Shown one piece after another: positions 11,801 to 21,476 of a stretch of 64,000 bases of DNA; positions within the stretch are counted from its first letter, which is position 1, and the number at the start of each line of letters is the position of its first letter. The DNA comes from Cladopsammia gracilis (Eukaryota > Cnidaria > Anthozoa > Scleractinia > Dendrophylliidae). The DNA lies in NCBI GenBank assembly GCA_022457155.1, contig JAJGOT010000261.1, positions 623,001 to 687,000 of the forward strand. The letters are read 5' to 3'. A program made the position numbers and the translations under genes. The notes beneath the pieces are model-generated. The model did no database searches. It was not told the DNA's origin and saw only the letters and a list, made by a program, of their open reading frames with translations.

Positions 11801-14800
11801 TCAATCCACATGAATCCCAACTCTTGAGCATCATCTAGATCACCACCTGCTGCTTGGCCTTTGACATTCCACAGGCTACCCACCTTTTTGAGCTTATATA
11901 ACCCAACATATGTAGATCATCAGGTAAGACCTGCTGCCTGGCTGTGCCACTCCATACTTATGCCACTTACCATATGCTGCCCACCCCACAAGCATCATAG
12001 AGCAGTTTTCAGGGGCAGAAAGTTAATTTGCAACTGATTTCGTTTTGCAATGTTTGTATGCTTTGTGATTGGCCTAAAAAATCTTATGCCACTTTATCAA
12101 CCAATCAGAATTACAGTCAAACCTGCCATAAATAGACACCATCAGGACCAGAATAAACATGTCTGCTTTAGAGAGGTGTCCGTTTATGGGAGGTTAAAAA
12201 TGTAGTGTTTGTATGTGGCTGGGACCACGACTAAGTGTCCGCTTATGGGAGGTGTCTGCCTACAAGAGGTGTCCATTAGCGGAGGTTTGACTGTAAAACC
12301 AAAAACAATGATTCATGAATAATACTACTCGTGCAAGTTTTCCTGTGCTTTGTCAGTGAACATACATGGATCTTTGCTTTGAGTTCTGATTGGTTCACTG
12401 GATTGTCTGCGTCTGTTGTGATTGGCCAGAGTTATTGCTTTGGTTTTTGTTTTACAACATCCAAGTGAAAACCGCCTCTGTACCTGACGTACAACTGTAC
12501 ATGTATATCACGATTGCTACTCCATGTACATGTATATCACGATTGCTACTCCTTGAAAATCAGTTAACCGAAGCTTTGATTAAACAGCTTCCATGAAGTC
12601 TTTGCTTTCGTACAATAGTAATACTCCAGCTGTATTGTAGCTACTCAGATATTTAAAGCAGTTTTATTTATTTCTTACTTTCAGTCTTTGCTTCAAATGG
12701 CTCATGAGGTGGAATTTCAAAAAGTGAAAGAAATAGAAAAATTAAAAAGACAAGTCAAGTTCTTAACTCCTGAAGAGGTTGCCAACTTGGTAAGCATCAG
12801 GAATAATTAATTTGATATACTATTATAAAGAGTTCTTGGTTTGGATTTTTGCTTTAATGCCCTTAACATTTCAAAGTGCAATATTTTATTGGACATTCAT
12901 GAACACATATTACCAAATGCATAACCACAAGTGATTTTTGTGTGATGTTTATCAGCCAACATGGACAGAGGAGATGAGTCAGGGACTGTTCAATGAAGAT
13001 GACAAGGAAGAGGATGAAGCTGAGAGTGATGGTGAACAGGAGGGAATGCCTTCTGCGCCAGTGAGAGCTGTAGATAGAAAAACAAAACAACAAAAGAGAA
13101 AAGAGAAAGAACAGGAAGAAGAGGTAAACAGTAATTGACTCACTGTTCACTGTTAAGAGTGCGCAAAACCACCTTGTACAGCATAATAAACAGCACCACA
13201 GGAAAGTACTGCTTAATAGCTTTAACTTGAATGGTCACACTTTAGGATTTCATCCAAACGTTTGAACCACCTTGTACAGCATAATAAACAGTACCACAGG
13301 AAAGTACTGCTCAGTAGCTTTCGTTTGAATGGTCACACTTTAGAATTTCATCCACACACTCAAAAGTTAGAACCACCTTGTACAGTGTAATAAACGGTAC
13401 CACAGGAAAGTACTGCTCAGTGGCTTTCATTTGAATGGTTACACTTTAGGAATTCGTCCTTAGACTAAAATGTTAGAAACACTTGTACAGCATAACAAAC
13501 AACACCACAGGAAAGCACTGCTCAGCAGCCTTCATTTGAATGGTCACACTTGTTTCAAGACCCCTGGTCGGTAGGACAGGGAGGAAATGAAACATGCAAA
13601 TAAATCTCCCCCAAATACCTTTTTTTGTCGTTCAATACTCTTTTCTGGTATAAAATGAAAGTTATAAATAAAACGAAAACCCTTGCCAGTAACACATTAT
13701 TATATTTATGTTTTTACAGCAAAAGAAGCTTGAAGCAGAAAAGAAAGAAAAGTTGAGACAGAATGAGATTTTTAGGTTAGTTTTGTTTCATTTTCTTCTG
13801 ATTACACCACAAAATAGTCACTGTAGGTAAATAATGTTGCTAACCACTTAAATAACTGTGTTTTTTTTTTCTGTAACAGGTTAAAAACTTTGAAAAAAGA
13901 AATAAACGTGGCTGAACAGAAGGCTGACGAGCGAAAGCGAAAGAAAGAAGAAATAAAAATTGCATCTGCCACAAAACCCAAAAGGCTCAGTCGACAAAAG
14001 TATCCTTTTCCAAGGGGAGTGGGACTGGAGAAAAAGTAACTCCCAACTCCGATTACCTTTGGGGCTTGTCACCTAGGGGGGGGGGGGGGGGGGGGGAGGG
14101 GGGGGGGGGGGGAGAAAAGAGCTACTAATGTTTCTCAAACATTTACTGACAGAGTCACGCCTTGACTACTGTGGTGTATTTCTAACTTTACAAATGAAGT
14201 CTACAGAGCATCATGCTGCTGTTAATTTGCAAATATTTTTCGAAACGTAATTTTCAATTGGCTTTTATTGGGGGTGAATGGTTTAAGGCGTAAGAGGAAA
14301 ATAAACTGTTTCTTTATTGAAAGAGGTGTTATGCTTCCCCTGAGGTTGGGGGAAGGGGTACTACATTCAAGAGATGGTTAGAAAAACATCTTTGTAAAAA
14401 TGCAGCTGGAACTGTCTGGTGCATTTCATGTATGAGGAGCTTTTTGATGTGGTTCTTTATAGCCTGCCAAGGTACTGAAAATCTTTGGTTTGAACACTTG
14501 ACTGCAGCGTTAGATACGAAGAACCGAATGTTGAACTGCAATTAAGTGAAGAGATCACTGGAAGCCTGCGCACTCTCAAGGTTGGTGAGCCTGTGGCTGC
14601 TTTCAACCCTAACACTACTGACTGTGATCACCCCATTAAATAGAGCGATTTTCAATTGAGCGTCGAAGCAGTTGTCCCTTTCGTAAACGGTCGATGCCAT
14701 TTTAGCGACACTTGCAATTAATTACCTAGAATCGAACCTCTGCATACTAACATCTCTCCTTCACCACAAGACCACTGGGTTGATCCGGCAACCCCCCTAA

Positions 14801-15327
14801 AAATTTAATTATAAAAGGTGCTTTTCTTAATTATATTAATAACGGGTCACTCTAACCCTAAATCTTACCTAACCGCGAATCTAGCTTAGATCTAATAATC
14901 GCTTTACCTAGGCCCAATTTTATCTAATAATGATAGCCTACTTTCGTCCCAATCCGGGCATAAACTAGAGAGAAATAGCATCGACCATTACAAAAGGTTT
15001 GGTTACTAATGAATGCTAATGATTTTTGTCACGGTTTTGTGTGTTTGTCTTTTTACAGCAAGAGGGAAACTTGTTTGAAGACAGATTCAAGAGTCTTCAG
15101 CGAAGGAATATTATTGAAACAAGACAACCTGTCAAGTAAGTCAGCTACATACCCGTCAACAAACAACACGGGAAGAAAACTGTCTTTGAAATTCTCGCCT
15201 GCGCCTGGTTTATGGTCAACAAAATCTTATTGTTTTGCACTTTTATTGTTTTAGGCCTCATCGAAAATACAAGCAGAAAACATATACGAGAAAATCATAC
15301 AATAAACCCTGTATAAAGGAAATCTAG
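8816..15327 (+). CDS. NOP53: Ribosome biogenesis protein NOP53 (GLTSCR2 homologue)
   Basis: Twelve exons: 8816-8937, 9951-10024, 10738-10986, 11300-11355, 11681-11776, 12685-12789, 12956-13123, 13720-13775, 13880-13999, 14514-14580, 15059-15135, 15255-15327. Together they give 1263 nt, or 420 aa, in one frame. In the family this nucleolar protein helps mature the 60S subunit (5S RNP, exosome recruitment) and, in vertebrates, stabilises p53 or PTEN. Recognisable family stretches are KKQNWRKHTDINDVEEHL at the N-terminus, EGLFFLDKE, APGASYNPTYEDHQ followed by LLQMAHEVE, and the C-terminal block LRTLK...RFKSLQRRNIIE ending in a basic tail. The middle is acidic, then lysine-rich and probably helical. 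The start has a good context (AAGATGG). The protein is somewhat shorter than the human one. A donor-like GTAAGAA just after the stop hints at a 3' UTR intron. Intron 9 has U12-type signals. Confidence 0.93.
9171..9420. mobile_element. Foldback element in NOP53 intron 1
   Basis: Long inverted arms begin cactcttaaa and end tttaagagtg, around an AT-rich core that itself contains smaller inverted repeats of 'cttattttaagaa'. It abuts two units of the 106-bp repeat on its right. Confidence 0.85.
9421..9600. repeat. 106-bp-type tandem repeat, two units
   Basis: Two near-identical units share 'aaagtactgct', 'ttcatttgaatggtcacac' and 'catccacagact' with the arrays at 13160-13552 and 26935-27675. They lie in NOP53 intron 1. 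Confidence 0.85.
11760..11990 (+). repeat. Degenerate tandem copies of the exon 5 end and its donor
   Basis: The 3' end of NOP53 exon 5 with its splice donor (cctatgaagatcatcag/gtagg) reappears at about 11905-11928 as catatgtagatcatcag/gtaag. A weaker unit lies between them. The copy keeps a good donor but has no obvious acceptor, so it is read as a dead exon fragment or decoy site. Confidence 0.65.
12000..12478. mobile_element. MITE of the 'gagcggtttt' family, interrupted
   Basis: This is a diverged copy of the element seen intact at 50909-51189 and at 20291-20528. Shared internal phrases include gtgattggc, aaccaatcaga and ttctgattggttcactggat. A second element at 12114-12293 splits it. Located in NOP53 intron 5. 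Confidence 0.8.
12114..12293. mobile_element. TIR element with TA duplication, nested
   Basis: It starts CAGTCAAACCTGC and ends GGAGGTTTGACTG, flanked by TA at 12112-12113 and 12294-12295. Internal units 'gtgtccg(c/t)ttatgggaggt' repeat several times. The layout fits a non-autonomous Tc1/mariner-type element. Confidence 0.85.
12495..12553. repeat. About 29-bp direct duplication
   Basis: tgtacatgtatatcacgatt plus gctactcc occurs twice in tandem within NOP53 intron 5. Confidence 0.85.
13160..13552. repeat. 106-bp tandem repeat, about four units
   Basis: Units contain accaccttgtacagc, gtaccacaggaaagtactgc and ttgaatggtcacactttag. They fill most of the 596-bp NOP53 intron 7. The motif ttaagagtg precedes them, as it does at 9420. 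Confidence 0.9.
14000..14513 (+). other. U12-type intron of NOP53 (intron 9)
   Basis: The 5' splice site is AA/GTATCCTTTT, an exact match to the minor-spliceosome consensus. Near the 3' end, CACTTGAC places a candidate branch A at 14501, 12 nt before the end of the intron at GTTAG/14513. This spacing is typical of U12 introns. The nearby CTGCAG is not used, because only the GTTAG acceptor keeps the family residues (QKYEEPNVELQ) in frame. Confidence 0.85.
14076..14112 (+). repeat. Poly-G tract, 21 G then A then 15 G
   Basis: Lies about 75 nt into the U12-type intron, on the transcribed sense strand. Strong G-quadruplex potential in RNA and DNA. Run length may vary between haplotypes or assemblies. 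Confidence 0.9.
14643..14706. mobile_element. Fragment of the 'gagcggtttt' MITE family
   Basis: gagcgattttcaattgagcg resembles the terminus of the elements at 20291 and 50909; the rest is missing or unrecognisable. In NOP53 intron 10. Confidence 0.55.
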
Positions 15328-15464
15328 AAATGGAAGGTAAGAAATGAGTTTGTCTTAGACGTTCTTTCTCAAGAGCATGCATCGTGGGCCCGTAAAAGAA
15401 TTCTGTTCTCGCAATCTTCTCAACAGCGTTTCTAGCTTCGTCATCTTGTGTTTGTCCTATGAAA

Positions 15465-15545
15465 GGCAGCGTGGCCGAGCGGTTAGGCTGAGCGGAGGTA
15501 GCGTGGTCGAGTGAAATCCAGAGGTCCCGGGTTCCAGTCTTGGCG
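15465..15545 (+). repeat. tRNA-like sequence, probably SINE-derived
   Basis: GTGGCCGAGCGGTTAGG matches a tRNA-Leu/Ser-type A box and GGGTTCCAGTC a B box. The 5' ggcagcg has no complementary 3' acceptor strand and the middle does not fold as a normal anticodon arm. It is therefore read as a Pol III-derived remnant, not a working tRNA. Confidence 0.65.
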
Positions 15546-15786
15546 TGTGTTTCAAAAAAAGTCCCGAAAACGTTTTGGGCCCGAAAAGCAGTGTTATATG
15601 CAGAAAGTTTACCAACAAGGAGTCGATATTCTTTGATTTTGAAAGCTAAGCTAAAAAAATCATAAGTTGACGCTAAACGCTGCGCTGGTTTTCGGGCAGT
15701 AAAAATTTTATCACCACTCGAAAGAAGTTTAATTTTAAAAGTAGCTTTCGGGCCCGAAACGTTTTCGTGAGTTTTCAGAAACGCGG
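15542..15786. mobile_element. Inverted-repeat element, family shared with 49988-50185
   Basis: Left end gcgtgtgtttc...tcccgaaaacg and right end cgttttcg...cagaaacgc are inverted copies, with ttcgggcccgaaa near both ends. The copy at 49988-50185 has the same ends. It lies directly against the tRNA-like sequence. Confidence 0.75.
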
Positions 15787-16156
15787 TTGGAAATAGGAAA
15801 CTGGTCTGCTTCCTGCCAGTTACGATTCTTTTTCAAATTGAACATGAAAAAGTATTTGTTTCTTAAGTTAAATGCTCGACCCCACTAACATTGTATAAAA
15901 AAGGAAGTGTAAATAAAGGTCATTTATTGATTGGTTCATTTTATAAAGTTTGGGTTGTTTTGTTTTTGTTTTAGGTTTATCGACTGCGTCGATTGGCAGT
16001 GCAAACAGTATCTGGAAATACTGGATTTTTTCCCCAAACTCCATCAAGATAATGACAGTCACCAACAATGCGACCCACATTCAGGAATCAAGGGTGAAGC
16101 GTCCGGGTCTTAACGCCAACAATAAGTCGTGTTCGTATTTAAGAGTAACACGTCAT
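15787..16156. other. Spacer with a possible NOP53 3' UTR exon
   Basis: No gene is supported. A good acceptor (tttttgttttag) at 15974 could pair with the donor-like GTAAGAA after the NOP53 stop, making 15975 onward a 3' UTR exon. This is inference only. Confidence 0.35.
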
Positions 16157-16955
16157 CCTCTGTGAACCTCACTCTGTTCACAATATGTCGTGTTCGATAT
16201 CCTCTGTGAACCTCACTCTATTCACAATATGTCGTGTTCGATATCCTCTCTGTTCACAATATGTCGTGTTCGATATCCTCTGTGAACCTCACTCTATTCA
16301 CAATATGTCGTGTTCGATATCCTCTGTGAACCTCACTGTTCACAATATGTCGTGTTCGATATCCTCTGTGAACCTCACTCTATTCACAATATGTCGTGTT
16401 CGATATCCTCTGTGTACCTCACTCTATTCACAATATGTCGTGTTCGATATCCTCTGTGTACCTCACTCTATTCACAATATGTCGTGTTCGATATCCTCTG
16501 TGAACCTCACTCTATTCACAATATGTCGTGTTCGATATCCTCTGTGTACCTCACTCTATTCACAATATGTCGTGTTCGATATCCTCTGTGAACCTCACTC
16601 TATTCACAATATGTCGTGTTCGATATCCTCTGTGAACCTCACTCTATTCACAATATGTCGTGTTCGATATCCTCTGTGAGCCTCACTCTATTCACAATAT
16701 GTCGTGTTCGATATCCTCTGTGTACCTCACTCTGTTCACAATATGTCGTGTTCGATATCCTCTGTGAACCTCACTGTTCACAATATGTCGTGTTCGATAT
16801 CCTCTGTGAACCTCACTCTATTCACAATATGTCGTGTTCGATATCCTCTGTGAACCTCACTCTATTCACAATATGTCGTGTTCGATATCCTCTGTGAACC
16901 TCACTCTATTCACAATATGTCGTGTTCGATATCCTCTGCGAGCCTCAATCTGTTC
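16157..16955. repeat. 44-bp minisatellite, roughly 18 units
   Basis: The unit runs from cctctgtgaacctcactcta through ttcacaatatgtcgtgttcg to atat. A few units lack 'ctcta' (39 bp) and one near 16241 is shortened further. Variants (gtgaac, gtgtac, gtgagc; ctatt, ctgtt) are interleaved, which suggests repeated expansion. Since 44 is not a multiple of three and stops are rare, long repetitive ORFs arise in all plus frames; they are not believed to be genes. Confidence 0.95.
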
Positions 16956-18437
16956 ATTTATACAATATGGTACAGCTGGCAAATTATCCGGCGAGCTGAT
17001 GACATGTTGAGGGTAACTTGCGATGGACTGACTAGCATATCCCCCCAGAGGAAACTGCGAAAACTAAGCAATTGTATTCTCCGCCCCCATCTCCCTAGTA
17101 CTCCTCCCTCCCCCCTAGTAGAAGTGGCAATATAAGTTGTTTCTAGTCCGGTTCTATAGCGTGTATGGATACGAACAAATTTGTTCTGTTCCTTTCATTA
17201 AAAATTAAACAGAGATCTTCATTAATTTTAATGACGAGAACAAATTACAATAGGTTGCGGTTATCGTGTGCAAAACTGATTTACGCGCCGAAAAAAAAGG
17301 AAAAGATAACAGTTTTACCATTACATTCTCTTAGAAAAGGAAAAACAGTAATCACAATTTTTTTACATTGTTTTGTCCTTAAAAAAATAATTTAAAACGC
17401 GCATTTGGTCAAGTTGCTTTTTAAACAATATTTTAGCTTTTAGTCTTAATCTAATATTTCATCCAAAATAAAAGAAAATCAAATGGCTTGAAGATGCTGT
17501 CTTGATGCTCTAAAATAGTCTCATTACTATAACTAATGTAACAAAATTAGTGTATGGCAGTCTGATAACTGGACAAGAATTGATATTTTGTGCGCGAAAT
17601 TGAAAGGGTGCATTACTTATATCTGTAATAAACGGTACCTCTTGTGTTGATTTCATTTACCTCTCTCCCGTTTAGTCTTTATCTTTTGCTACGATGTTTT
17701 CAAAATCTGTTTACTATGTATCTTGTATCTATGGATGTTCTATTTCTGCAGATGCGTCCCTTTAACGCTTTACGTCTTCAGAGTAATGTTTTTGACAGAA
17801 AAGTTCTGAAGTGCGCTGTTGTAATTTTTTGATTTAGTTGATATGTTCTTTATTTTCGAGTGAAATTAACGTTCGTCAGTTGTTGCCGTTATTTTATCAT
17901 GTTGGAACAGTTCATTGCTAATTTTCTGACAAGGTGGGAGATTGGATATTGAAACTTGTTGTATGCGAGGCCGTTTGCCATGAGCCAATCGCATTCCGTT
18001 ATGTTCGCCACTGCCTGCACGGCCAATTAAACACTTCTTCGTGTTAGCGATTTTATCAACAGTCTAAAAAGTAGATTCTAGCAAACTTTGAAAACAAAGT
18101 GAGGTAAATTGTAAGTAATTAAGGATAGAAAAATAAGTCACAGACCATTTTCCGTTTTAATACAAGAAAAACGAATTCAAAAGAAAATATGAGTAGAAGC
18201 ATTTATTTCTTTGTAACTAAACTGTTAATGCTTCGCTTTGTCTAACAAATAAATAAATGATTTTATCTGTGTGAGATATACATAACAAAGTGGGAAAAGT
18301 ATTAATTGGTACCGTGACAGCGGGATGCATTTCATTTATTTAGGACAAACGTGATACGGTTCGATACGATTTGACCTGCTAATATAGAACCAAGCTCAGT
18401 GCTGTGTAGTTGCGTAAGATCTTGAAAATCCGAGAAA
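16956..18437. other. Spacer upstream of the orphan gene
   Basis: No supported gene. A pyrimidine-rich block (ccgcccccatctccctag...) lies near 17081-17120. The rest is AT-rich. The last few hundred bases presumably hold the promoter and 5' UTR of the gene at 18438, but I see no clear TATA box. Confidence 0.45.
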
Positions 18438-19814
18438 ATGGGAGACAGCGCTAAATCCTCAGGCGACTGGAAAACGGAAAGAATTTCCATGACTCACTTA
18501 TCGAATTTCTCTAGAAGCAGTACGTATGTCCGTAGCTTGGTTCGGCAACAGTTTAACAATCAATCAGATCAACCCAATCATGCATGGGAAAGACTCCGCG
18601 AAAGGCTCGCGAAAACTAGTTCTTTTGACTACGAGGAAGAAACACCGAGCTTTGTTAAGAAAAGAGAGAGACTCATTGATAGCGAAGAAAACAGCGATGA
18701 AGATGAAGACGATGAAGAGGAAACTTATGTTCATTTGAAAACTGTAAACCCAAGTCACAGATCTAAGACCAAGAGTTCAAATGAAGAAAACGCGAAAACG
18801 CCGCCGTCAAGTCATGGACACGCTTCTGCGTCGTCCTCGCGTCGTTTCTCAGCACCGCAGTCACCGGGCGGCAGTTCGGACGCGGAGAAACAGTACACGC
18901 TAGCGTCCGTGGACGCGCATTCGAAGATCTTGAACCGTCGGCTGTCCTTGGCGGAAAATGTCATAAAAAATTACAGCAAGTATATTCGAACGCCAGACGA
19001 GCTTCATGTGGAACGAACGACTTCGGCCAAAACTGAAAAGGAAAGCGCCGTGGAGAATGAGCGAGAGAAAGCTAAGAAAAAACCACTTATTGGAGCAATT
19101 TCAGAAGAAGAAAGCTCTCCTCGTGTGGAAATGAAACCTTGTGTAGCAATTTCCGAAGGGGAAACCTCCCCTGCAGTGAACATCAAACCCACTATAGCAA
19201 TTTCTGACAGTCCTACGTTGATTCCACGTGGTAATTTCCTGGCTATTCCCGCGGACATCTCTTCCCCAGAATCCTATACCGTGCCGCCAAGCCCTGTTGC
19301 TAAAACCGCCGGCACTGCGTTCAGTTTCGACGTTGCCCCCGTGCGTCGGAAATCGTTCAGTGGTATAATCTCGCTCACCCGAAGTGTGACCGATATAACG
19401 TCGGTTTCCACGAAGAACAAGGTTGCCTCGGATGTAGGTAAATTGCCCAGGTTTTCCGCGACGCCGCAGACGGTGAAGGCCAAAAGGAAAAAGCTGTCGG
19501 CAAATAGCCGAGACGAAGCAATCCAAAATCTGCGTTGTGACTATGAAAAGTTGACCAAGAACAAACGACTGAACCACCGAGTTGGGCGGAACAAAAAGAC
19601 CTTACATCAACAGCTGCAACAAGATCGAGAACGGCGCGCTAAAGAGTCGGAAATATTTTACCAAGAAATGGAGCAAATTACCAAATCACTCAAGGCGATA
19701 AACAGTCGGTTAGACGAGAGAATTAAAATTCTAGATTGTGCTGACCCGCAAAAAGCAAGATATAAACGCATCTTGCAAATCGCTTTAGCTGGCCTTCCTT
19801 TCAACAAAATATAG
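18438..19814 (+). CDS. Intronless protein of unknown function, C-terminal coiled coil
   Basis: I do not recognise this 458-aa protein. The frame is uninterrupted, has strong codon structure compared with its surroundings, and starts at ATGGGAGAC after GAAA. Residues 81-95 are very acidic (SEENSDEDEDDEEE). Residues 100-160 are Ser-rich and probably disordered. Residues 217-280 hold three imperfect repeats around 'AISE/D..(E)SP' (IGAISEEESSP, CVAISEGETSP, TIAISDSP). Residues 298-355 are basic with many S/T-P and R-x-x-S sites (RRKSFS). Residues 355-432 are charged and helical, probably a coiled coil (QQLQQDRERRAKESEIFYQE). The short tail ends in LPFNKI. No signal peptide or membrane segment. 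A cytoplasmic or nuclear scaffold regulated by phosphorylation is one guess. AATAAA at 19997 supports transcription. An intronless retrocopy is also possible. Confidence 0.72.
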   Translation: MGDSAKSSGDWKTERISMTHLSNFSRSSTYVRSLVRQQFNNQSDQPNHAWERLRERLAKTSSFDYEEETPSFVKKRERLIDSEENSDEDEDDEEETYVHLKTVNPSHRSKTKSSNEENAKTPPSSHGHASASSSRRFSAPQSPGGSSDAEKQYTLASVDAHSKILNRRLSLAENVIKNYSKYIRTPDELHVERTTSAKTEKESAVENEREKAKKKPLIGAISEEESSPRVEMKPCVAISEGETSPAVNIKPTIAISDSPTLIPRGNFLAIPADISSPESYTVPPSPVAKTAGTAFSFDVAPVRRKSFSGIISLTRSVTDITSVSTKNKVASDVGKLPRFSATPQTVKAKRKKLSANSRDEAIQNLRCDYEKLTKNKRLNHRVGRNKKTLHQQLQQDRERRAKESEIFYQEMEQITKSLKAINSRLDERIKILDCADPQKARYKRILQIALAGLPFNKI

Positions 19815-19996
19815 CTTCGGCTATGTAGAAGAAGATTCATTTCGTGGGATAAAGGTAATGAAACGTGGATTGATAGAGGACTGCAAAAAAGTCCATGAAC
19901 TTCTCTACCGGAGGATTAGATGTCCCACCATATTGCCGCGCGGAAAGTCCTAGCGTAATATTTTGTTCCTTCATTATAAAATATACTTTTCATTGT

Positions 19997-20002
19997 AATA
20001 AA
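19997..20002 (+). promoter_or_regulatory. Candidate polyadenylation signal
   Basis: AATAAA lies 183 nt after the stop codon of the 458-aa gene, in the expected orientation. Confidence 0.55.
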
Positions 20003-20290
20003 GAGCTTTCGTCAAGACATGGCAAATCTCAAAAAGTTAACAAGAAGAAAGAGTATCGTTTTTGACATATAAATAGAACTTGGGTGAAATTTTCTGTTAA
20101 CTTATAACAATGTATGGGGTTATTTTGGTATAAAAAGATCAAATAGAAGGTTTTTTCAAATTCAATTTTCATTTTAGATGAAAAAGTTTGCATGATAAAG
20201 TGTATAACAAAAACTCCAAACCATGTATCATGTTGTCGTACAGCATATGAGAATACTCGAGAACTGTGTTCTAGAATACCCGTCGTCTAT

Positions 20291-20528
20291 CAGTGCGGTT
20301 TTCAATTGAGTGTCGAAAGTAATTTCGTGATTGCTTGTGATTGGCTAAAATATCTCGCGCCACTTTCCCAATCAATCAGAAGTAAAACAAAACCAATCAT
20401 GGTTCACTTGCACATGTTTTCCCGCGGTTGGAGGCGGTAACATGCGTTTGCTTCGCGTTCTGATTGGTGTGTCTGTCCGAGTCTGTTGTGATTGGTTTTT
20501 GGTGTACTACACAGTTGAAAACTTCTCC
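20291..20528. mobile_element. MITE of the 'gagcggtttt' family
   Basis: Starts tgcggttttcaattgagtgt and ends cagttgaaaacttctc, with the shared internal phrases ctcgcgccactt, caatcagaag and gttctgattgg. Both termini are somewhat diverged from the copy at 50909. Confidence 0.85.
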
Positions 20529-21404
20529 ATTATAGATGGTTTGGACTTCTTTATGGGTAAATATAATATTATCAAACAACTTGGAAACTGAATATTAAGC
20601 TCTGCGGTTTAGTAATTAAAGAGAGAGAAAGATCTTGAGATGGAGTTCGCAATTATGGAACAAAAATATATCTTTCTCTTTAACATTGTAATTTCTCGTG
20701 TGAATATATTTGTGACCATTTGTATTTGGAGGAGAGGATCACCAGCGATTGGATTGTAACTATTGCATATATTAAACAGTATTTTGTACATTGTCTCATT
20801 TTAAAATAAAGAACAGCCTTACCATTTAAATAAGTCTCATTAACCATAAGATTATTTCATTGAAAGTTTGTTATAAAGTGATACAGTGGGACGCCGATAT
20901 AAATTCTGTATTAAACGTAACTACAGTTATAACATGCTGATGCGTTTGTTGTGACGATGCGTATATTAAAAACATTCATGATTAAAATTATGTAGTCTTT
21001 GTCTTATTCTTGGAATAAGATCTGGTTTCTCAAGCTCTGTTTATTATATTAAATATTTTTTTAGAATGTGTTTGTGTTGAACCTCAAAAGCCTTTAGTCA
21101 TCATTGAACGCCGAAGAGAGGCAATTTTAGGGAGAACTGCAAAATTGCCTATGATCGTCCCTCCTTCAGGTTGGACGACTGTTTTGTTTGTAAAACAGAA
21201 TTCACAGGCTTATTGGCCATGTATCTTAATTCACGGTGCCAGAAGCAGTTGTTCCAATATTGTACCCAGAGTCTGCGGTTTCTTGGTCAGCGGGTGATCC
21301 CCTGGGCAATCTCTTTCGCCGGTATGTACTTGGTGTGTCCCTTATTATTTTGTATTTAAACACTTAGTTTTTATTTCAGTAGAAATCAAAGATAAAACAG
21401 CAGT

Positions 21405-21476
21405 AGAATAGGGAATCGAACCCGGGCCGTACGATCTGCTCCATGCACACTATCCACTTCACCACCGATGACTAGC
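21405..21476 (-). repeat. tRNA-like remnant
   Basis: On the minus strand GGTGGTGAAGTGGATAG resembles an A box/D arm and GGGTTCGATTCC is a perfect B box. The 5' and 3' acceptor strands do not pair, so a degraded tRNA or SINE head is more likely than a working tRNA. Confidence 0.6.

Noticed and set aside
14501..14508. CTGCAG as the acceptor of NOP53 exon 10
   Set aside because: It would break the frame and lose the conserved KYEEPNVELQ join; the GTTAG acceptor five bases later keeps it and fits U12 spacing.
15868..16080. Minus-strand ORF with hydrophobic N-terminus
   Set aside because: No matching exons nearby and the opposite strand has an acceptor-like site; family not recognised.
16185..16679. 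164-aa ORF and overlapping 93-aa ORFs
   Set aside because: They lie wholly in the 44-bp minisatellite; three frames give the same kind of repetitive peptide, so this is a by-product of the repeat.
16157..16955. CRISPR-like array of regular repeats
   Set aside because: Units are contiguous with no unique spacers, and the genome is animal.
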